Positions 17,265 through 26,803 of a stretch of DNA of 64,000 nt are shown here, piece by piece. How positions within the stretch are numbered: position 1 is the first letter of the stretch; every line of letters starts with the position of its first letter. The stretch spans positions 8,308,001 through 8,372,000 of the forward strand of contig NZ_CP015098.1 of the NCBI RefSeq assembly GCF_001611795.1. Direction: 5' to 3'. The notes beneath the pieces were generated by a model. The model worked only from the letters and a program-made list of their open reading frames with translations, was not told the DNA's origin and did not search any database. This DNA comes from Streptomyces qaidamensis. Lineage in GTDB: Bacteria > Actinomycetota > Actinomycetes > Streptomycetales > Streptomycetaceae. The position numbers and the translations under genes were made by a program.

Positions 17265-18312
17265 GGTGACGGAGCTCAAGCTCGGCGATCGGTCGGCCCG
17301 AGGTGTTGGTAGCGAAACAGGTCAGCCGCATGCCGTCCGCGTCCGTGAACCGCAACTGGGCCCCGGGGTGCGGCCGTTCCTTTCGGACGATCAGCCGCAT
17401 GCCTTCGGGCCAGCCGTCCAGGACGTCGCCGGTGAGTTCGGCGACCCAGGCCCCGTCACGGATCTCGACGTCCGCCTCGACGGCCGGTGTCCAGACCGAG
17501 GCCGGCACCTGCAGCACATGCTGGTGGACCTGCTCGGTGATCACCATGCCGACCGAGCAGGACAGCCACCGTCCCGGCCGGGCGAGCCAGGCGACGACGT
17601 CGTGGGTGCCGCCCGCGGAGTCGGTGCGGATCAGGGGCCGGCGCCCGCGCCGGTACTTCTTCGGCAGCTGGGCCAGGGCCAGTTGGGCGGCGGTGATGTG
17701 ATCGGCCACCGTGCTCGATCCCGCGTTGCCTGGTCTGAGCAGGGCCGCGACCGGTTCACCGGTACCGCCCGGTCCGTGGTCGACGAATCCCGCAGCGGGT
17801 GGTGGCCGTAGGTTCGCCTCCACGTGGGTGCGGCGTCCTCCTTGTCCAAGTGCGCGATCACCAGCACCCCGTCGAGGTCCACGGTCACCGTCCCGCCCGC
17901 ATCAGGCGCTGTCCGGTCGGCCAACCGCCAGACATGTCGGCGGACTTCAGCCCAGCGCGGCACGGATGGCTCGCAGGGCATTCTCCCCGGAGGCTGCGAG
18001 GGTGTCGATGAGGCGGGAGACCGTCGGGTCGGAGGCCACCGGTCCGAACACGGCCGGCTCGGCCCGCAGTATGGCGACATCCGCGAGGCAGTCCCCGCCC
18101 AGTGCGACCGCCGGGGCCACGTCCAGCAGGATCTTGCCCGGATCGTGCACCGCCCGAGCCTTCCGCCACGACGTCAGCGCCGCTGATATCGCGGTGTCCA
18201 AGCCGGCTTTGCGGACGGTCTCGACCAGCAGCACGCCTCCGGCCTGCGAGACCACCGCCCGGCCGCCGCCCTCGATGCGGACACGCGGGTACGACCCGAT
18301 ACGCTTCTTCAC
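17265..18312 (-). pseudogene. IS1380-family transposase, frameshifted and truncated
   Basis: Three minus-strand frames must be joined. The first is MKKRIGSYPRVRIEGGG ... QAGGVLLVETVRKAGLD to a stop at about 17947. The second carries TVTVDLDGVLVIAH, the first catalytic-Asp block. The third runs from GFVDHGPGGTGEPVAALLRP through RTDSAGGTHDVVAWL to RPIAELELRHR. These blocks are characteristic of IS1380-type DDE transposases. The C-terminal third with the last catalytic residue is gone, replaced by the nucleosidase-like fragment. Not functional. Confidence 0.8.
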
Positions 18313-18532
18313 CTGGAGAGTGCTTCTTTCCGTGCAGTCAACAGGACCCTAGACAAGTCCCATCGTTGCAGGTCAGGAGTACTATCCGCTTATTTGATCA
18401 AGCCTCGGACACCCCACCTGGTGAAAGCGAGGCTAAAAGTCCTCTGCGGGCGTGGTTCGCGAGTTGAATGGTGGTCTGCACACAGGATCGGCGTCGAACA
18501 GGGCAGTGCGCACAGGTCAGTACAGTAGGCCC

Positions 18533-19753
18533 GTGACTGGCACCACGCTCGGAGGTGACTCCGAGGAGCTCATTCGCGGCGTCTCGAGAGCGATACTCGC
18601 CGATCCGGGCATTCTCATGCCGGTGTACGCGGCGGTCGTCGACGCCGCGGGCGGCCGGTTCGCTGCCGATCCGTCCATTGTCGAGGCGCTCGGCGAGGCG
18701 ACCCGGGAGAACGCGCTCCACTGGACGCGGTCGATGTACGAGCACCCCCGGCTGCGGGTCGCACCCACCTTGAGCAGTCAGGTCGTCGGCGTCGCGAGAG
18801 AAGGGTTCCGCTGGGGTACGGAGAAGACACTCCGCACGGCATATCGCGCCGGTGAGCAGGCGATGTGGTCCCTCTGGATGCGGCTGGCCTTCTCACTGCA
18901 CGACGAGCCCGAGGTCCTGCTGCCCGCTCTCGACCACGTCTCCCGTTCGCTCGCCCGCTGGGTCGAGGACACCTCCGCCGCGCTGCTGGACCTCCTCGAG
19001 AGGGAACGCACGGCCCTGTCGGGTGACGCACAGGTTCGACGGCTCGAACTGGTCAATCTCGTGCTCGGAGGCTCCTCCGCGCCGACGGACCACCTGGAGC
19101 AGGCCCTCCGATACCCGCTGTCGGCCTCCCACCTGGGCGTCATCGTCTCCGCACCGCCGCGACTCGCGGACCGCGCACGTCTCGTGCAGGCCGCGGGCAT
19201 CGTCGGCCGACTCACCCAGTCGGCGCATCAGCTTCTCGTCCATGCCAGCACGTCGTCGCTCTGGCTGTGGGTGACGCCGCGGGCACTCATGACGCCGGAC
19301 GACCTTGAAACCGCCACGGCACAGCACCCCGACGTGAGGCTCGTCGTCGGGCCGCGGGACGAGGGGGTGGACGGCTTCAGACGCAGCCACCACAGGGCAC
19401 TGGAAGCACAGCGGCTGGTCCGCGACCACGGCGAGCAGCGGATCGTCTTCTACGACGATGTCGCCGCCGTGCTCCTTCTGGCCGCGGAAAGCGCCCGGCT
19501 TCGGGAATTCGTCCACACGACGCTCGGCCCCCTGGCCTCGGGCCCCGCCGAACTGCGACAGACGCTGAGGGTGTTCATCCGGGAGCGGTACAACGCGTCA
19601 CAGACGGCTCGTCTGCTGTACACGCATCGAAACACCGTTCTGCAGCGTGTCCGCCGCGCCGAACAGCTCCTCCCGACGACACTCGCGCGGCACGGCACCA
19701 ACGTGGGTCTGGCGCTGGATGCGATGCACTGGCTGAACGTGCGGCTCGACTGA
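18533..19753 (+). CDS. PucR-family transcriptional regulator
   Basis: A 406-residue regulator starting at GTG 18533; the in-frame extension to 18452 is unlikely to be coding. An all-alpha N-terminal sensor region (SEELIRGVSRAILADPG onwards) is followed by a middle GGDEF-like domain with VVGPRDEGVDGFRRSHHRAL. The C-terminal HTH is RYNASQTARLLYTHRNTVLQRVRRAEQ. This is the second PucR protein within 6 kb. Its target is unclear, because the next downstream sequence is a decayed gene. It could act on the acyl-CoA ligase region or on distant genes. Confidence 0.85.
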   Translation: MTGTTLGGDSEELIRGVSRAILADPGILMPVYAAVVDAAGGRFAADPSIVEALGEATRENALHWTRSMYEHPRLRVAPTLSSQVVGVAREGFRWGTEKTLRTAYRAGEQAMWSLWMRLAFSLHDEPEVLLPALDHVSRSLARWVEDTSAALLDLLERERTALSGDAQVRRLELVNLVLGGSSAPTDHLEQALRYPLSASHLGVIVSAPPRLADRARLVQAAGIVGRLTQSAHQLLVHASTSSLWLWVTPRALMTPDDLETATAQHPDVRLVVGPRDEGVDGFRRSHHRALEAQRLVRDHGEQRIVFYDDVAAVLLLAAESARLREFVHTTLGPLASGPAELRQTLRVFIRERYNASQTARLLYTHRNTVLQRVRRAEQLLPTTLARHGTNVGLALDAMHWLNVRLD

Positions 19754-19789
19754 ACCAGACCGCCGCCTCGGTCTCCGCCCGCCGCCGTA

Positions 19790-20255
19790 CCGTCAGGAAG
19801 TACCCGATCGACCGTTCGCCGGGCGGCAGAGGTGTCTCGGCGCGCACAGCAGCATTGTCGAGAAGCGTGCTGCGGCAACGATGCCGGAGCACCGCTCGGT
19901 CGCAGGTGAGCACACCGGTCGGCCGCCTGACGACGGCCACCCGCCGAACCGAGGAGATCGGCTCCACCCCGCTGGAGCTGACGAGCAGCGAGCGGCTGCG
20001 CACCGAGCGCAGCTGCGTGCCGCGCGACATCGTCTCCGTGGGCGACACACTGCTCTTCGGCCGCAACGTCTTCCTCGCGCTCAAGCCGGAGACGATGGTG
20101 GGTGACGTCTTCGCGCTGTACGACCGCGACCTGAACCGGCCGCCTGAGGACGCCGTGCCGAGCCTGCTCGACGACCCCGCCTTCGACCGGGAGCTCGCCG
20201 CCCGCTTCCGGCTGCAACCGCCAGACCCGCAGACCAGCGGGGGTGACGTACACAG
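19790..20255 (+). pseudogene. Unrecognised decayed gene
   Basis: The plus-strand frame gives a protein-like stretch, SVGDTLLFGRNVFLALKPET followed by MVGDVFALYDRDLNRPPED and AVPSLLDDPAFDRELAARFRL. The N-terminal part switches frame at about 19880-19990 and no good start or ribosome-binding site was found. I do not recognise the family. It is recorded because the reading frame is clearly non-random. Confidence 0.35.
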
Positions 20256-20295
20256 CAGGCAAGGCCGCAAGCCGGCGACCGCCGGCCGGCCGTGC

Positions 20296-20335
20296 AGCGG
20301 GGGCGCACGCGAAGTGGCGGAGCTGCGCCCCCGCT
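20296..20335 (-). terminator. Hairpin downstream of the pirin gene
   Basis: AGCGGGGGCGCA (20296-20307) pairs with TGCGCCCCCGCT (20324-20335) over a 16-base loop, about 15 bp past the pirin stop on the minus strand. It can also serve the decayed gene on the other side. Confidence 0.6.
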
Positions 20336-20350
20336 ATCGCACATGTCCGG

Positions 20351-21259
20351 TCATCGGTCGTAGGCGAGGCGGGCCTGGCGGGGCACCGGGCCGAAGGCGC
20401 CGGCGTGGAAGTCGGCGAAGGCCTTGGTGATTTCCAGCTTGGTGTTCATGACGAACGGGCCGCCCATGGCGACGGGTTCGTGGATGGGCGTGCCGCTGTA
20501 GACCATGACGCGGGCGGGCTGTTCGGGGTCGACGGCCGCCAGGTGCAGCGAGGTGGCCGCCGGAGCACCGCCGTTGTCCCCGCTCCTCCTCGTGACGGGG
20601 TCGGACCAGCCGGTCTGCCCGGCGTGCAGTTCCCGGCCGCCGATCAGCAGGCGCCCGTTCATGACGTGGGCGAACAGCCGGTGTTCGGCGGGGACTTGCA
20701 GGTCGTAGATGGCATCGGGGTCAAGCGTGGCGACGACGCCCTGCACCGGGTGATGGGTGTCGGTCGCGCCGGTGACGCCGCCGACGGTGCCGGCGTGGAC
20801 GTCGATCGTCACACCCGGCGCGTGCACGCGTGGCATGGCGGCCTTGGTCAGGTCCTGGTAGCGCGACGGCGTCAGCTTCTTCTCGGCGGGCAGATTGAGC
20901 CACATCTGCAGCACGTGTGCGTGCTCGTCGCGGTAGGCGAGCTCACGGTGGATGATGCCGCGCCCGGCGGTCATCCACTGCACCTCACCGGCCTGCAGCG
21001 CCCCGGTGTGGCCGAGGTTGTCGCCGTGTTCCAGGACGCCGTCCACGACGGTGGTGACGGTCTCCAGGCCGCGGTGGGGGTGCCACTCGAAGCCGGGGGT
21101 GGAGAACCAGTCCTCGACCAGGGCGAGGAAGGGGTCGGTCAGGGCCGGGTCGGTCGGCACGAAGACGAGTGCCTTGTCGTCGACCTGCGCGTCGGGGCCC
21201 AGCTGCTGCTTGGTGGTGATGCGGGTCAGTGTGCGTTCACCCGTCAACTGTTCGGTCAT
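20351..21259 (-). CDS. Pirin family protein
   Basis: A 302-residue bicupin. The ATG at 21259 (MTEQLTGERT) follows a ribosome-binding-like GGGAGCAACC. The pirin hallmark HPHRGLETVTTVVDG lies in the N-terminal cupin with metal-binding histidines, followed by GEVQWMTAGRGIIHRE. The C-terminal cupin ends with MGGPFVMNTKLEITKAF. Bacterial pirins are quercetinase-like or act as redox-linked regulators. Neighbouring DoxX, NmrA and MarR genes suggest a quinone/redox-stress group. Confidence 0.9.
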   Translation of the reverse strand: MTEQLTGERTLTRITTKQQLGPDAQVDDKALVFVPTDPALTDPFLALVEDWFSTPGFEWHPHRGLETVTTVVDGVLEHGDNLGHTGALQAGEVQWMTAGRGIIHRELAYRDEHAHVLQMWLNLPAEKKLTPSRYQDLTKAAMPRVHAPGVTIDVHAGTVGGVTGATDTHHPVQGVVATLDPDAIYDLQVPAEHRLFAHVMNGRLLIGGRELHAGQTGWSDPVTRRSGDNGGAPAATSLHLAAVDPEQPARVMVYSGTPIHEPVAMGGPFVMNTKLEITKAFADFHAGAFGPVPRQARLAYDR

Positions 21260-21439
21260 GGTTGCTCCCTGGTGCCCGGCTCGAAAGGAGACGGAGTGAT
21301 GAAGGGGGGATGGGCCGGGTTCAGGCGACTTGCGGGGCGACCTCGCCGCGCGCCCAAGGATCTCGGGGCACGGCCGGTGCACGACGTCGGTGCGGCCTGG
21401 GCCATAACCTGTCTTCGGGGCCGCCGGCGCGGCCCCGAA

Positions 21440-21600
21440 GACGGCAGGCAGCCGACCTCCACCTCGCTGATGCCTTCACCGACGGCCTCGACGATCCCGG
21501 CGAAGTCCCGGCCCAGTGTGATCGGCACTTGTGCGGAGCCATGCCCTTGAGGGGGCCGTAGGCGATGTCCGCGTTCAGCCAGTTCCCTGACGTTCCTGGA
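21440..21600 (-). pseudogene. N-terminal fragment of an NADPH:quinone oxidoreductase
   Basis: One frame gives NADIAYGPLKGMAP; after a frame change the other gives PITLGRDFAGIVEAVGEGIS. Together they match the GroES-like start of zinc-independent quinone oxidoreductases. The rest of the gene is missing. The remaining sequence between 21260 and 21901 shows no intact gene. Confidence 0.6.
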
Positions 21601-21901
21601 CGCGGACCGACTACGAGGTTCTCGGTACTCGGCCGGCTCCACGACGCCCCCGCCCGCCCGCGCGCCACCGCGGCCTCGGCGCCCCCTCCGGCCGGGTGCG
21701 GAGCCGCACAAGCCGTCATCGTGTTCAGCACGGTGTGCGACACCCTCGGTCGACCCGCGATCCATTGCGTTCCCAGGCTCACCGGTGCCAGCGGGGATCC
21801 TGGTCCTGACAGGGGCGAGCGTGGGCAGCCGGCGCAGGCCGAGGACGTCCTCGACGGTGATGGCGGGCAGTGCGCGCACTCCTGTACGGACGCTGTGGCG
21901 A

Positions 21902-22282
21902 TCAGGCGAAGGAGTACGGGCCGAAGCGGCCCCATGCCACCGCACCGGCCAGTACGATCAGCACGAGGTTCGGCACGATCGCGCTGGACTCCTTGCGTCT
22001 GGCGTGGGTTATCGCCGCCCCGGCCATCACCAGCACGAGACCGACGGCGGCCAGCGGCACCAGGACGGGGATGATGTCCAGCGCGGCGGGCAGGATCAAT
22101 CCGACCGCGGCCAGCACCTCCAAGGCGCCGATCAGCTTGAGCATGCCCGGAGAGAAGTCCTCGGCCCACGCCATGTTCGGCGAGGCGACGAGCTTCTCCT
22201 TCGGCTGGGCCAGCTTCGCGCCGCCGGCGCCCAGGAAGATCGCGGCGAGCAGGCCGGCCAGAATCCACAAAACGATGTTCAT
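21902..22282 (-). CDS. DoxX-like membrane protein
   Basis: A 126-residue integral membrane protein with four predicted helices: residues about 1-20 (MNIVLWILAGLLAAIFLGAG), 48-65, 70-90 and 103-120. The N-terminal helix, the KLAQPKEKL loop and GMLKLIGALEVLAAVGLILP are typical of DoxX-like proteins. Function is poorly known; homologues associate with thiol/redox stress and quinone modification. It sits between the quinone-oxidoreductase relic and the NmrA gene on the same strand. Confidence 0.85.
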   Translation of the reverse strand: MNIVLWILAGLLAAIFLGAGGAKLAQPKEKLVASPNMAWAEDFSPGMLKLIGALEVLAAVGLILPAALDIIPVLVPLAAVGLVLVMAGAAITHARRKESSAIVPNLVLIVLAGAVAWGRFGPYSFA

Positions 22283-22494
22283 GAGTTACCAATCAGGGGG
22301 GTATCAGACAGGGCCACGACGTTCTCGTGATGCGTCCCGATGTGCTCCGGTGGTGCGACCTCGGCTCCAACAGCCGTGATCAGCTACGAGGTCGGGTGAG
22401 CCGCAGCCGTCGCGACGGGACGAGAGCGGCGTTCAGCGGGAACGCCGGGCCCTGGAGGGTCAGGTGCGGGGAACGAGGTCCGCCGGGTCGCCCG

Positions 22495-23439
22495 TCAGGC
22501 GTCGGCGAAGGCGGGCTTGTGTGCGTTCAGCCACTGCTGGAACGTCTGCAGTTGCGGGTTCAGGTCGCGGACGACGTCGAGGTCGCGGACCGCGTTGAAC
22601 TGGGGCACTTCCGCGTAGAACTGGAACATGTTGCCCGTCTCGGCGGCGGCGGGGAACGGCTGCGCCCGCATCGCGTCGAAGGGCACCGGCACGTACGCCA
22701 CGTCTTCACCCAGGGCCTCGCTGAGCTGCTCGGCCATCTGCTTGCCGGTCAGGTGCTCGCCCGCGATGGACACGGTGCGGCCCACGAGGTCACCGCCACG
22801 GCGGAAGATGCCGTAGGCGGTCCTGCCGATGTCTTCGACGGCGATGCCGGCGAGCGGGCTGTCGGCCATCGGCATGGCCAGCACGAGCCGGCCGTCGTCT
22901 CCCCGTCGCGGCGCCATCGGACCGAGCAGGTTCTCCCAGTAGAAAGTGGTCTGCAGGAAGGTGGTCGGGACCCCGGCGTCGGTGAAGAACCGGTTGGCCT
23001 CGGCCTTGGCATCGAAGTGCGGCACCTTGTAGCTGCCCATCAGCGTCGGCATGCGCTCGTCGTCGAGCGGGATGTAGTCGCGGGTGTCCTCCAGGGTCGA
23101 CCAGATCACATGGGCCACGCCCGCGGCCTTGGCGGCCCGGGCCATGGTTGCCGCCTCCTGCTTCTCCCGCTCGGGCGACATGTCCGCCCAGAAGTTGGTC
23201 ACCAGGAACGCCCCGTGCGCCCCGTCGAACGCCTCCGTCAGGCTCCGCTGGTCGCCGATGTCGGCCTTCACCACCTCGGCGCCCAGGGCCGCGAGTTCGC
23301 GTGCGGTGTCCGAGTCGGGGTGACGGGTCAGCGCACGCACCGCGAACCCACCGTCGGCGTCGGCCAGGATCGCCCTGGCCAGCCCGCCGCCCTGGGAACC
23401 GGTCGCGCCGACCACCGCGATGACTTTCTTCTCCGCCAC
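22495..23439 (-). CDS. NmrA/HSCARG-like NAD(P)-binding protein
   Basis: A 314-residue atypical short-chain dehydrogenase. GTG start at 23439 with ribosome-binding site AAGGAG just upstream; an in-frame ATG at 23541 would run through the operator region. The N-terminal VVGATGSQGGGLARAIL motif binds NADP. The segments GAHGAFLVTNFW and HVIWSTLEDTRDY are typical of NmrA-like redox sensors. Family proteins often act as NADP(H) sensors or quinone reductases. Divergent from the MarR gene with a shared inverted repeat. Confidence 0.88.
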   Translation of the reverse strand: MAEKKVIAVVGATGSQGGGLARAILADADGGFAVRALTRHPDSDTARELAALGAEVVKADIGDQRSLTEAFDGAHGAFLVTNFWADMSPEREKQEAATMARAAKAAGVAHVIWSTLEDTRDYIPLDDERMPTLMGSYKVPHFDAKAEANRFFTDAGVPTTFLQTTFYWENLLGPMAPRRGDDGRLVLAMPMADSPLAGIAVEDIGRTAYGIFRRGGDLVGRTVSIAGEHLTGKQMAEQLSEALGEDVAYVPVPFDAMRAQPFPAAAETGNMFQFYAEVPQFNAVRDLDVVRDLNPQLQTFQQWLNAHKPAFADA

Positions 23440-23484
23440 GGCCTTCTCCTTCTTTTTCGTCGGGGGCGACACACCCCCATTGCA

Positions 23485-23540
23485 TGTCACATCATCTACC
23501 TCGGCGCCCGAAGATGCATGACGCGTCAGATGATGTGTCA
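23485..23540. promoter_or_regulatory. Inverted repeat between nmrA-like and marR genes
   Basis: TGTCACATCATCT (23485-23497) and AGATGATGTGTCA (23528-23540) are reverse complements with one mismatch in 13. The pair lies in the divergent promoter region and is a natural MarR operator candidate. A further TGACGTGTCA element lies at about 23561-23571. Confidence 0.6.
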
Positions 23541-23595
23541 TGTACGTTAGGCAGAGGTATATGACGTGTCAAGCTCCCAGGTAAAGTCGTTGTGC

Positions 23596-24060
23596 ATGAA
23601 CGACACACCTGCATGGCTGAGCCCCGCCGAGCAGCACGCCTGGCGTGCCTTCATCCGCCTGCACCAGAAACTCTCGGCCAGGCTGGAGCGTGACCTGAAG
23701 GCGCACAAACTGTCCGGCGCCGACTTTCAGATCCTCGTCGCCCTCACCGACACCCCCGACGGCCGGCAACGATTCCAGGACCTCGCCCACACCATCGAGT
23801 GGGAACAGAGCCGCCTGTCCCACCAGATCGCCAGGATGACCAAACGCGGCCTGGTGGCCCGGGAAGAATGCGCCGAGGACGGACGCGGCGCCTTCGTCGC
23901 CATCACACCGGCCGGCCGCACAACCATCGAGGCCGCCGCACCCCACCATGTGGCCACGGTCCGCCGCCTGGTCATCGACGCCCTCGGCCCGGACGAACTC
24001 GCCACCCTCGCACGGCTCTCCAACCTCATCCTCGAACAACTGGACAACGAGCCACCGTGA
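23596..24060 (+). CDS. MarR-family transcriptional regulator
   Basis: A 154-residue MarR protein starting at ATG 23596 (MNDTPAWLSP). The winged-helix core reads LAHTIEWEQSRLSHQIARM and ends with the wing GLVAREECAEDGRGAFVAIT. Length and layout are standard for the family. It is divergent from the NmrA-like gene and probably represses it and itself through the inverted repeat between them. Ligands are often phenolics or oxidants. Confidence 0.9.
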   Translation: MNDTPAWLSPAEQHAWRAFIRLHQKLSARLERDLKAHKLSGADFQILVALTDTPDGRQRFQDLAHTIEWEQSRLSHQIARMTKRGLVAREECAEDGRGAFVAITPAGRTTIEAAAPHHVATVRRLVIDALGPDELATLARLSNLILEQLDNEPP

Positions 24061-24462
24061 CCTTCGCACGGGTGGCACGGCCGGTGACCTCGGCGGACGG
24101 GGGCCTGCGGTGCTGCTGTACGTCCACCGCGCCGCGCACCACCCGCCGCACGCCTGCCGCCCGTACGGCGCCCACGACCATGCGTCGCCGACCCGTGCTG
24201 CCGCCGGTTCGTCGCGGCACCGGACGAGAGCGACACGGTCACCCGGGCCGTGCTGGAGGCTGGCGGATTCGTCCGCTCGGGGAAGGCAAGCTGCCCGATG
24301 AGTGCGTGGTCCTGTTCGCCGTCGAACCACCCCGTCCGGCGGGTGTGTCACGTCCCTGGACCGGCATGCCCACCGACCGCCCCCATGCGTCTGCGCTCCG
24401 GTCGTGCCAAGAGCCCGGCCGCTGCCGAGCGCTGCCCGGCCGGGCACGTCGCGGGTTCGGGG
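24061..24462. other. Non-coding stretch between marR and araC genes
   Basis: No convincing gene on either strand. Open frames exist but are compositional and frame-shifted. A short protein-like stretch (KLPDECVVLFAVEPPRPAG, around 24290-24350) may be a gene remnant that I could not identify. Confidence 0.4.
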
Positions 24463-25470
24463 TCAGCCGGCCGAAGCGCGGCGCGCCAGCGCCACGACAC
24501 GGCTCGGTGTGATGCCGTACGTCTGCTTGAAGACCCGGCTGAAATGCGCCACGTCGTTGAAACCCCACCGGAAGGCGACGTCCGTGACGGTCCGCTCCCC
24601 GGATCCGTGCGCGAGTTCCCGGTAACAGACTTTCAGGCGCCGCTCGCGGATCCAGCGCCCCACCGTCGTGCCCGTGCCGGCGAACGCGAGGTGCAGCGTG
24701 CGCACGGAGACATCGAGTGCTTCCGCGACCGACGAGGCGGACAGCTCCGGGTCGTCGAGATGCTCCTCCACGTAGCGGCGGACCCGGTTCAGCAGGGCCG
24801 CGCGGGCGCTCGCAGAAGGGGACGCCTCCACGGTGGGTACGAGCGCGGAGTCCAGGGTGTCGAAGAAGTTCTGGCAGGCGATGGCGAGTCCCGCGTCCGA
24901 GAGGTGGTCCAGCTCGCGGACGATCGCGCGTAGCTGATCGGCGGCGATCGCCGCCAGACCGGCTCCCGCACCGACCGGCACGGGGCCGCTGGCGCGGGCG
25001 GCCGCGGCCGCGAGCCCCTGCGGGACCATGCCGCGCGGAAGCAGGAGGGAGAGCTCGTGGTGGGGCTCGACCGCGTCGAAGGCACGCGCGAGGTCGCTGT
25101 CCCACACCAGCAGGTCATGGGGGCCGACGGCCACCTCGCCGTCCCCGTACCGGCACACCAGCCGGCCGCTGAGGTTGATCAGCACCCCGATGCGCGCAGG
25201 CCGTCCCTCGGCGTCGTCGGTCCTCCGGCCCGCGTAGCGTCCGCCCCGGAACTCGGCGACGGTGAGTTCGTCCAGGCTGCGGTAGCGGACAGCGGCCCGG
25301 AACCGGTCGGGCTCGGGGAATGTCAGCGTCCACGGGAGGTGCAGCTCGGGCATCTTGCGCGTCCACGCGACGGGCGCACGGTTCTGCGACAGTCCATCGG
25401 TCGACCACGTGCCGGTACCGACCATCCCGACCACCTCCGCGAGCAGTGCCACCGCCATTGTGCAGTGCAT
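24463..25470 (-). CDS. AraC-family transcriptional regulator
   Basis: A 335-residue regulator if ATG 25470 (MHCTMAVALL) is used; ATG 25458 is equally possible. The N-terminal half is a cupin-like AraC-binding domain (GVLINLSGRLVCRYGDGEV). The C-terminal double HTH has SASSVAEALDVSVRTLHLAF and AFRWGFNDVAHFSRVFKQTY. It is divergent from the CoA-thioester operon beginning at 25685, which it probably controls. Confidence 0.85.
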   Translation of the reverse strand: MHCTMAVALLAEVVGMVGTGTWSTDGLSQNRAPVAWTRKMPELHLPWTLTFPEPDRFRAAVRYRSLDELTVAEFRGGRYAGRRTDDAEGRPARIGVLINLSGRLVCRYGDGEVAVGPHDLLVWDSDLARAFDAVEPHHELSLLLPRGMVPQGLAAAAARASGPVPVGAGAGLAAIAADQLRAIVRELDHLSDAGLAIACQNFFDTLDSALVPTVEASPSASARAALLNRVRRYVEEHLDDPELSASSVAEALDVSVRTLHLAFAGTGTTVGRWIRERRLKVCYRELAHGSGERTVTDVAFRWGFNDVAHFSRVFKQTYGITPSRVVALARRASAG

Positions 25471-25684
25471 TCCTGCCACGCGGGGAGGGCAACAGGCTGT
25501 GCCGCCCTGCGGACCGCGAGGCCGTGCCGGGGGGCATGAGGAGTGGGGCCGGCTGCACGAACGTACAAGCCGGGTTGCGCTCTGGGACAAGCGGTGCCGT
25601 CGCCCGTTGCGCAGAGTTCTCCTCACCGTCACCCGCGCCGAGCCCTCCTGAGAGGAGTCTCGGCCACCACGGAAGGACCCAGCG

Positions 25685-26803
25685 GTGAGCGAATTGCGTC
25701 CGGTCGTCCTCTACGGAGCCAGCGGATCCACCGGTCGACTGGTGGCCGAATACCTGCGTGAATACAGCATCCCCTTCGTGGCCGCCGGCCGGAACAAGGC
25801 CCGGATCCAGGAAGTCATGGACAAGGTCCCGGGGATCGAGACCGCGGACTACGAGATCGCCGAGGTGGACGGCTCTGTCGAGTCCCTGACCCGGCTGTTC
25901 GAGGGCCGGAGCGTCGTGTGCAACGTCGTGGGCCCGTTCCTGCGCTACGCTGCCCCGGTCGTGGAGGCGGCGATCCGGGCCGGCTGCCACTACCTCGACA
26001 CAGCCGGTGAACAGACCCACATCCTCCGCCTGCTCGACGAGTGGGGCCCGCGGTTCGCCGAGGCCGGCCGAGTCGCCTCGTCCGCGATGTCGATCCAGTA
26101 CGCGCTGCACGACATCGCCGCCCGCATCTGCCTGGAGACACCCGGCGTCGACTCCCTGGAGCTCGGCTCGTACGCCAATGCCATCCCCACGGTCGGCTCC
26201 ACCCAGTCGATCTTCGACGTGATGCGGGCGGAGGCCCACTACCTGGAGGACGGCCGGCTGAAGAAGTACGACCGGGTGACCCGCCAGGACCTCGTCGTGC
26301 CCGGTTCGGGCTATGTCGTCACCGGGCTGAACTGGGGCGGCACCGCGATGCCGGTGTTCTTCCGGGACGACCGCCGGGTGCGCAACTGCCGCATGTTCGT
26401 CGCGATGCGGAACGAGGACATCTACAAGCGGGTCATCGACCTGGAGCGCCTGTTCAAGGTGTCCCTGCAATGGCTTCCGGAGGAGACCCTGTACCCGGTG
26501 CTGGACAAGATGGCGTCCGGCATGACGCCGGGCAGCCCGCCCCGTGAGAACCGCCAGATCCACCGCTCCATCGACTGGTGCACGGCGCGGGGCAACACGG
26601 CCACCGCGCGGGTGGTCATCCACAGCAGCACCGGCTACCAGATGACCGGCCTGATGCAGGCGTACGCGGCCTCCCGGCTGCTCGGCTCCACTCACCACGG
26701 CACCGGTTTCCGCTCGCCGGCCGAGCTGCTCGGTCACCGTGAGCTCATGGGCGCCCTGGAGTCCTACGGCTTCGCGCGCATCACCGAGGAGAGCGTGGCG
26801 TGA
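25685..26803 (+). CDS. Saccharopine dehydrogenase-like NAD(P)-binding protein
   Basis: A 372-residue protein starting at GTG 25685 with GGAAGG upstream. The N-terminal Rossmann motif is VLYGASGSTGRLVAEYL. The segment CNVVGPFLRYAAPVVEAAI followed by GCHYLDTAGE is typical of the saccharopine-dehydrogenase-like and trans-acting enoyl-reductase families. True saccharopine dehydrogenase is unlikely, because the neighbours handle CoA thioesters. The stop overlaps the thiolase start, so it is the first gene of a five-gene operon and may be a reductase of an acyl intermediate. Confidence 0.82.
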   Translation: MSELRPVVLYGASGSTGRLVAEYLREYSIPFVAAGRNKARIQEVMDKVPGIETADYEIAEVDGSVESLTRLFEGRSVVCNVVGPFLRYAAPVVEAAIRAGCHYLDTAGEQTHILRLLDEWGPRFAEAGRVASSAMSIQYALHDIAARICLETPGVDSLELGSYANAIPTVGSTQSIFDVMRAEAHYLEDGRLKKYDRVTRQDLVVPGSGYVVTGLNWGGTAMPVFFRDDRRVRNCRMFVAMRNEDIYKRVIDLERLFKVSLQWLPEETLYPVLDKMASGMTPGSPPRENRQIHRSIDWCTARGNTATARVVIHSSTGYQMTGLMQAYAASRLLGSTHHGTGFRSPAELLGHRELMGALESYGFARITEESVA

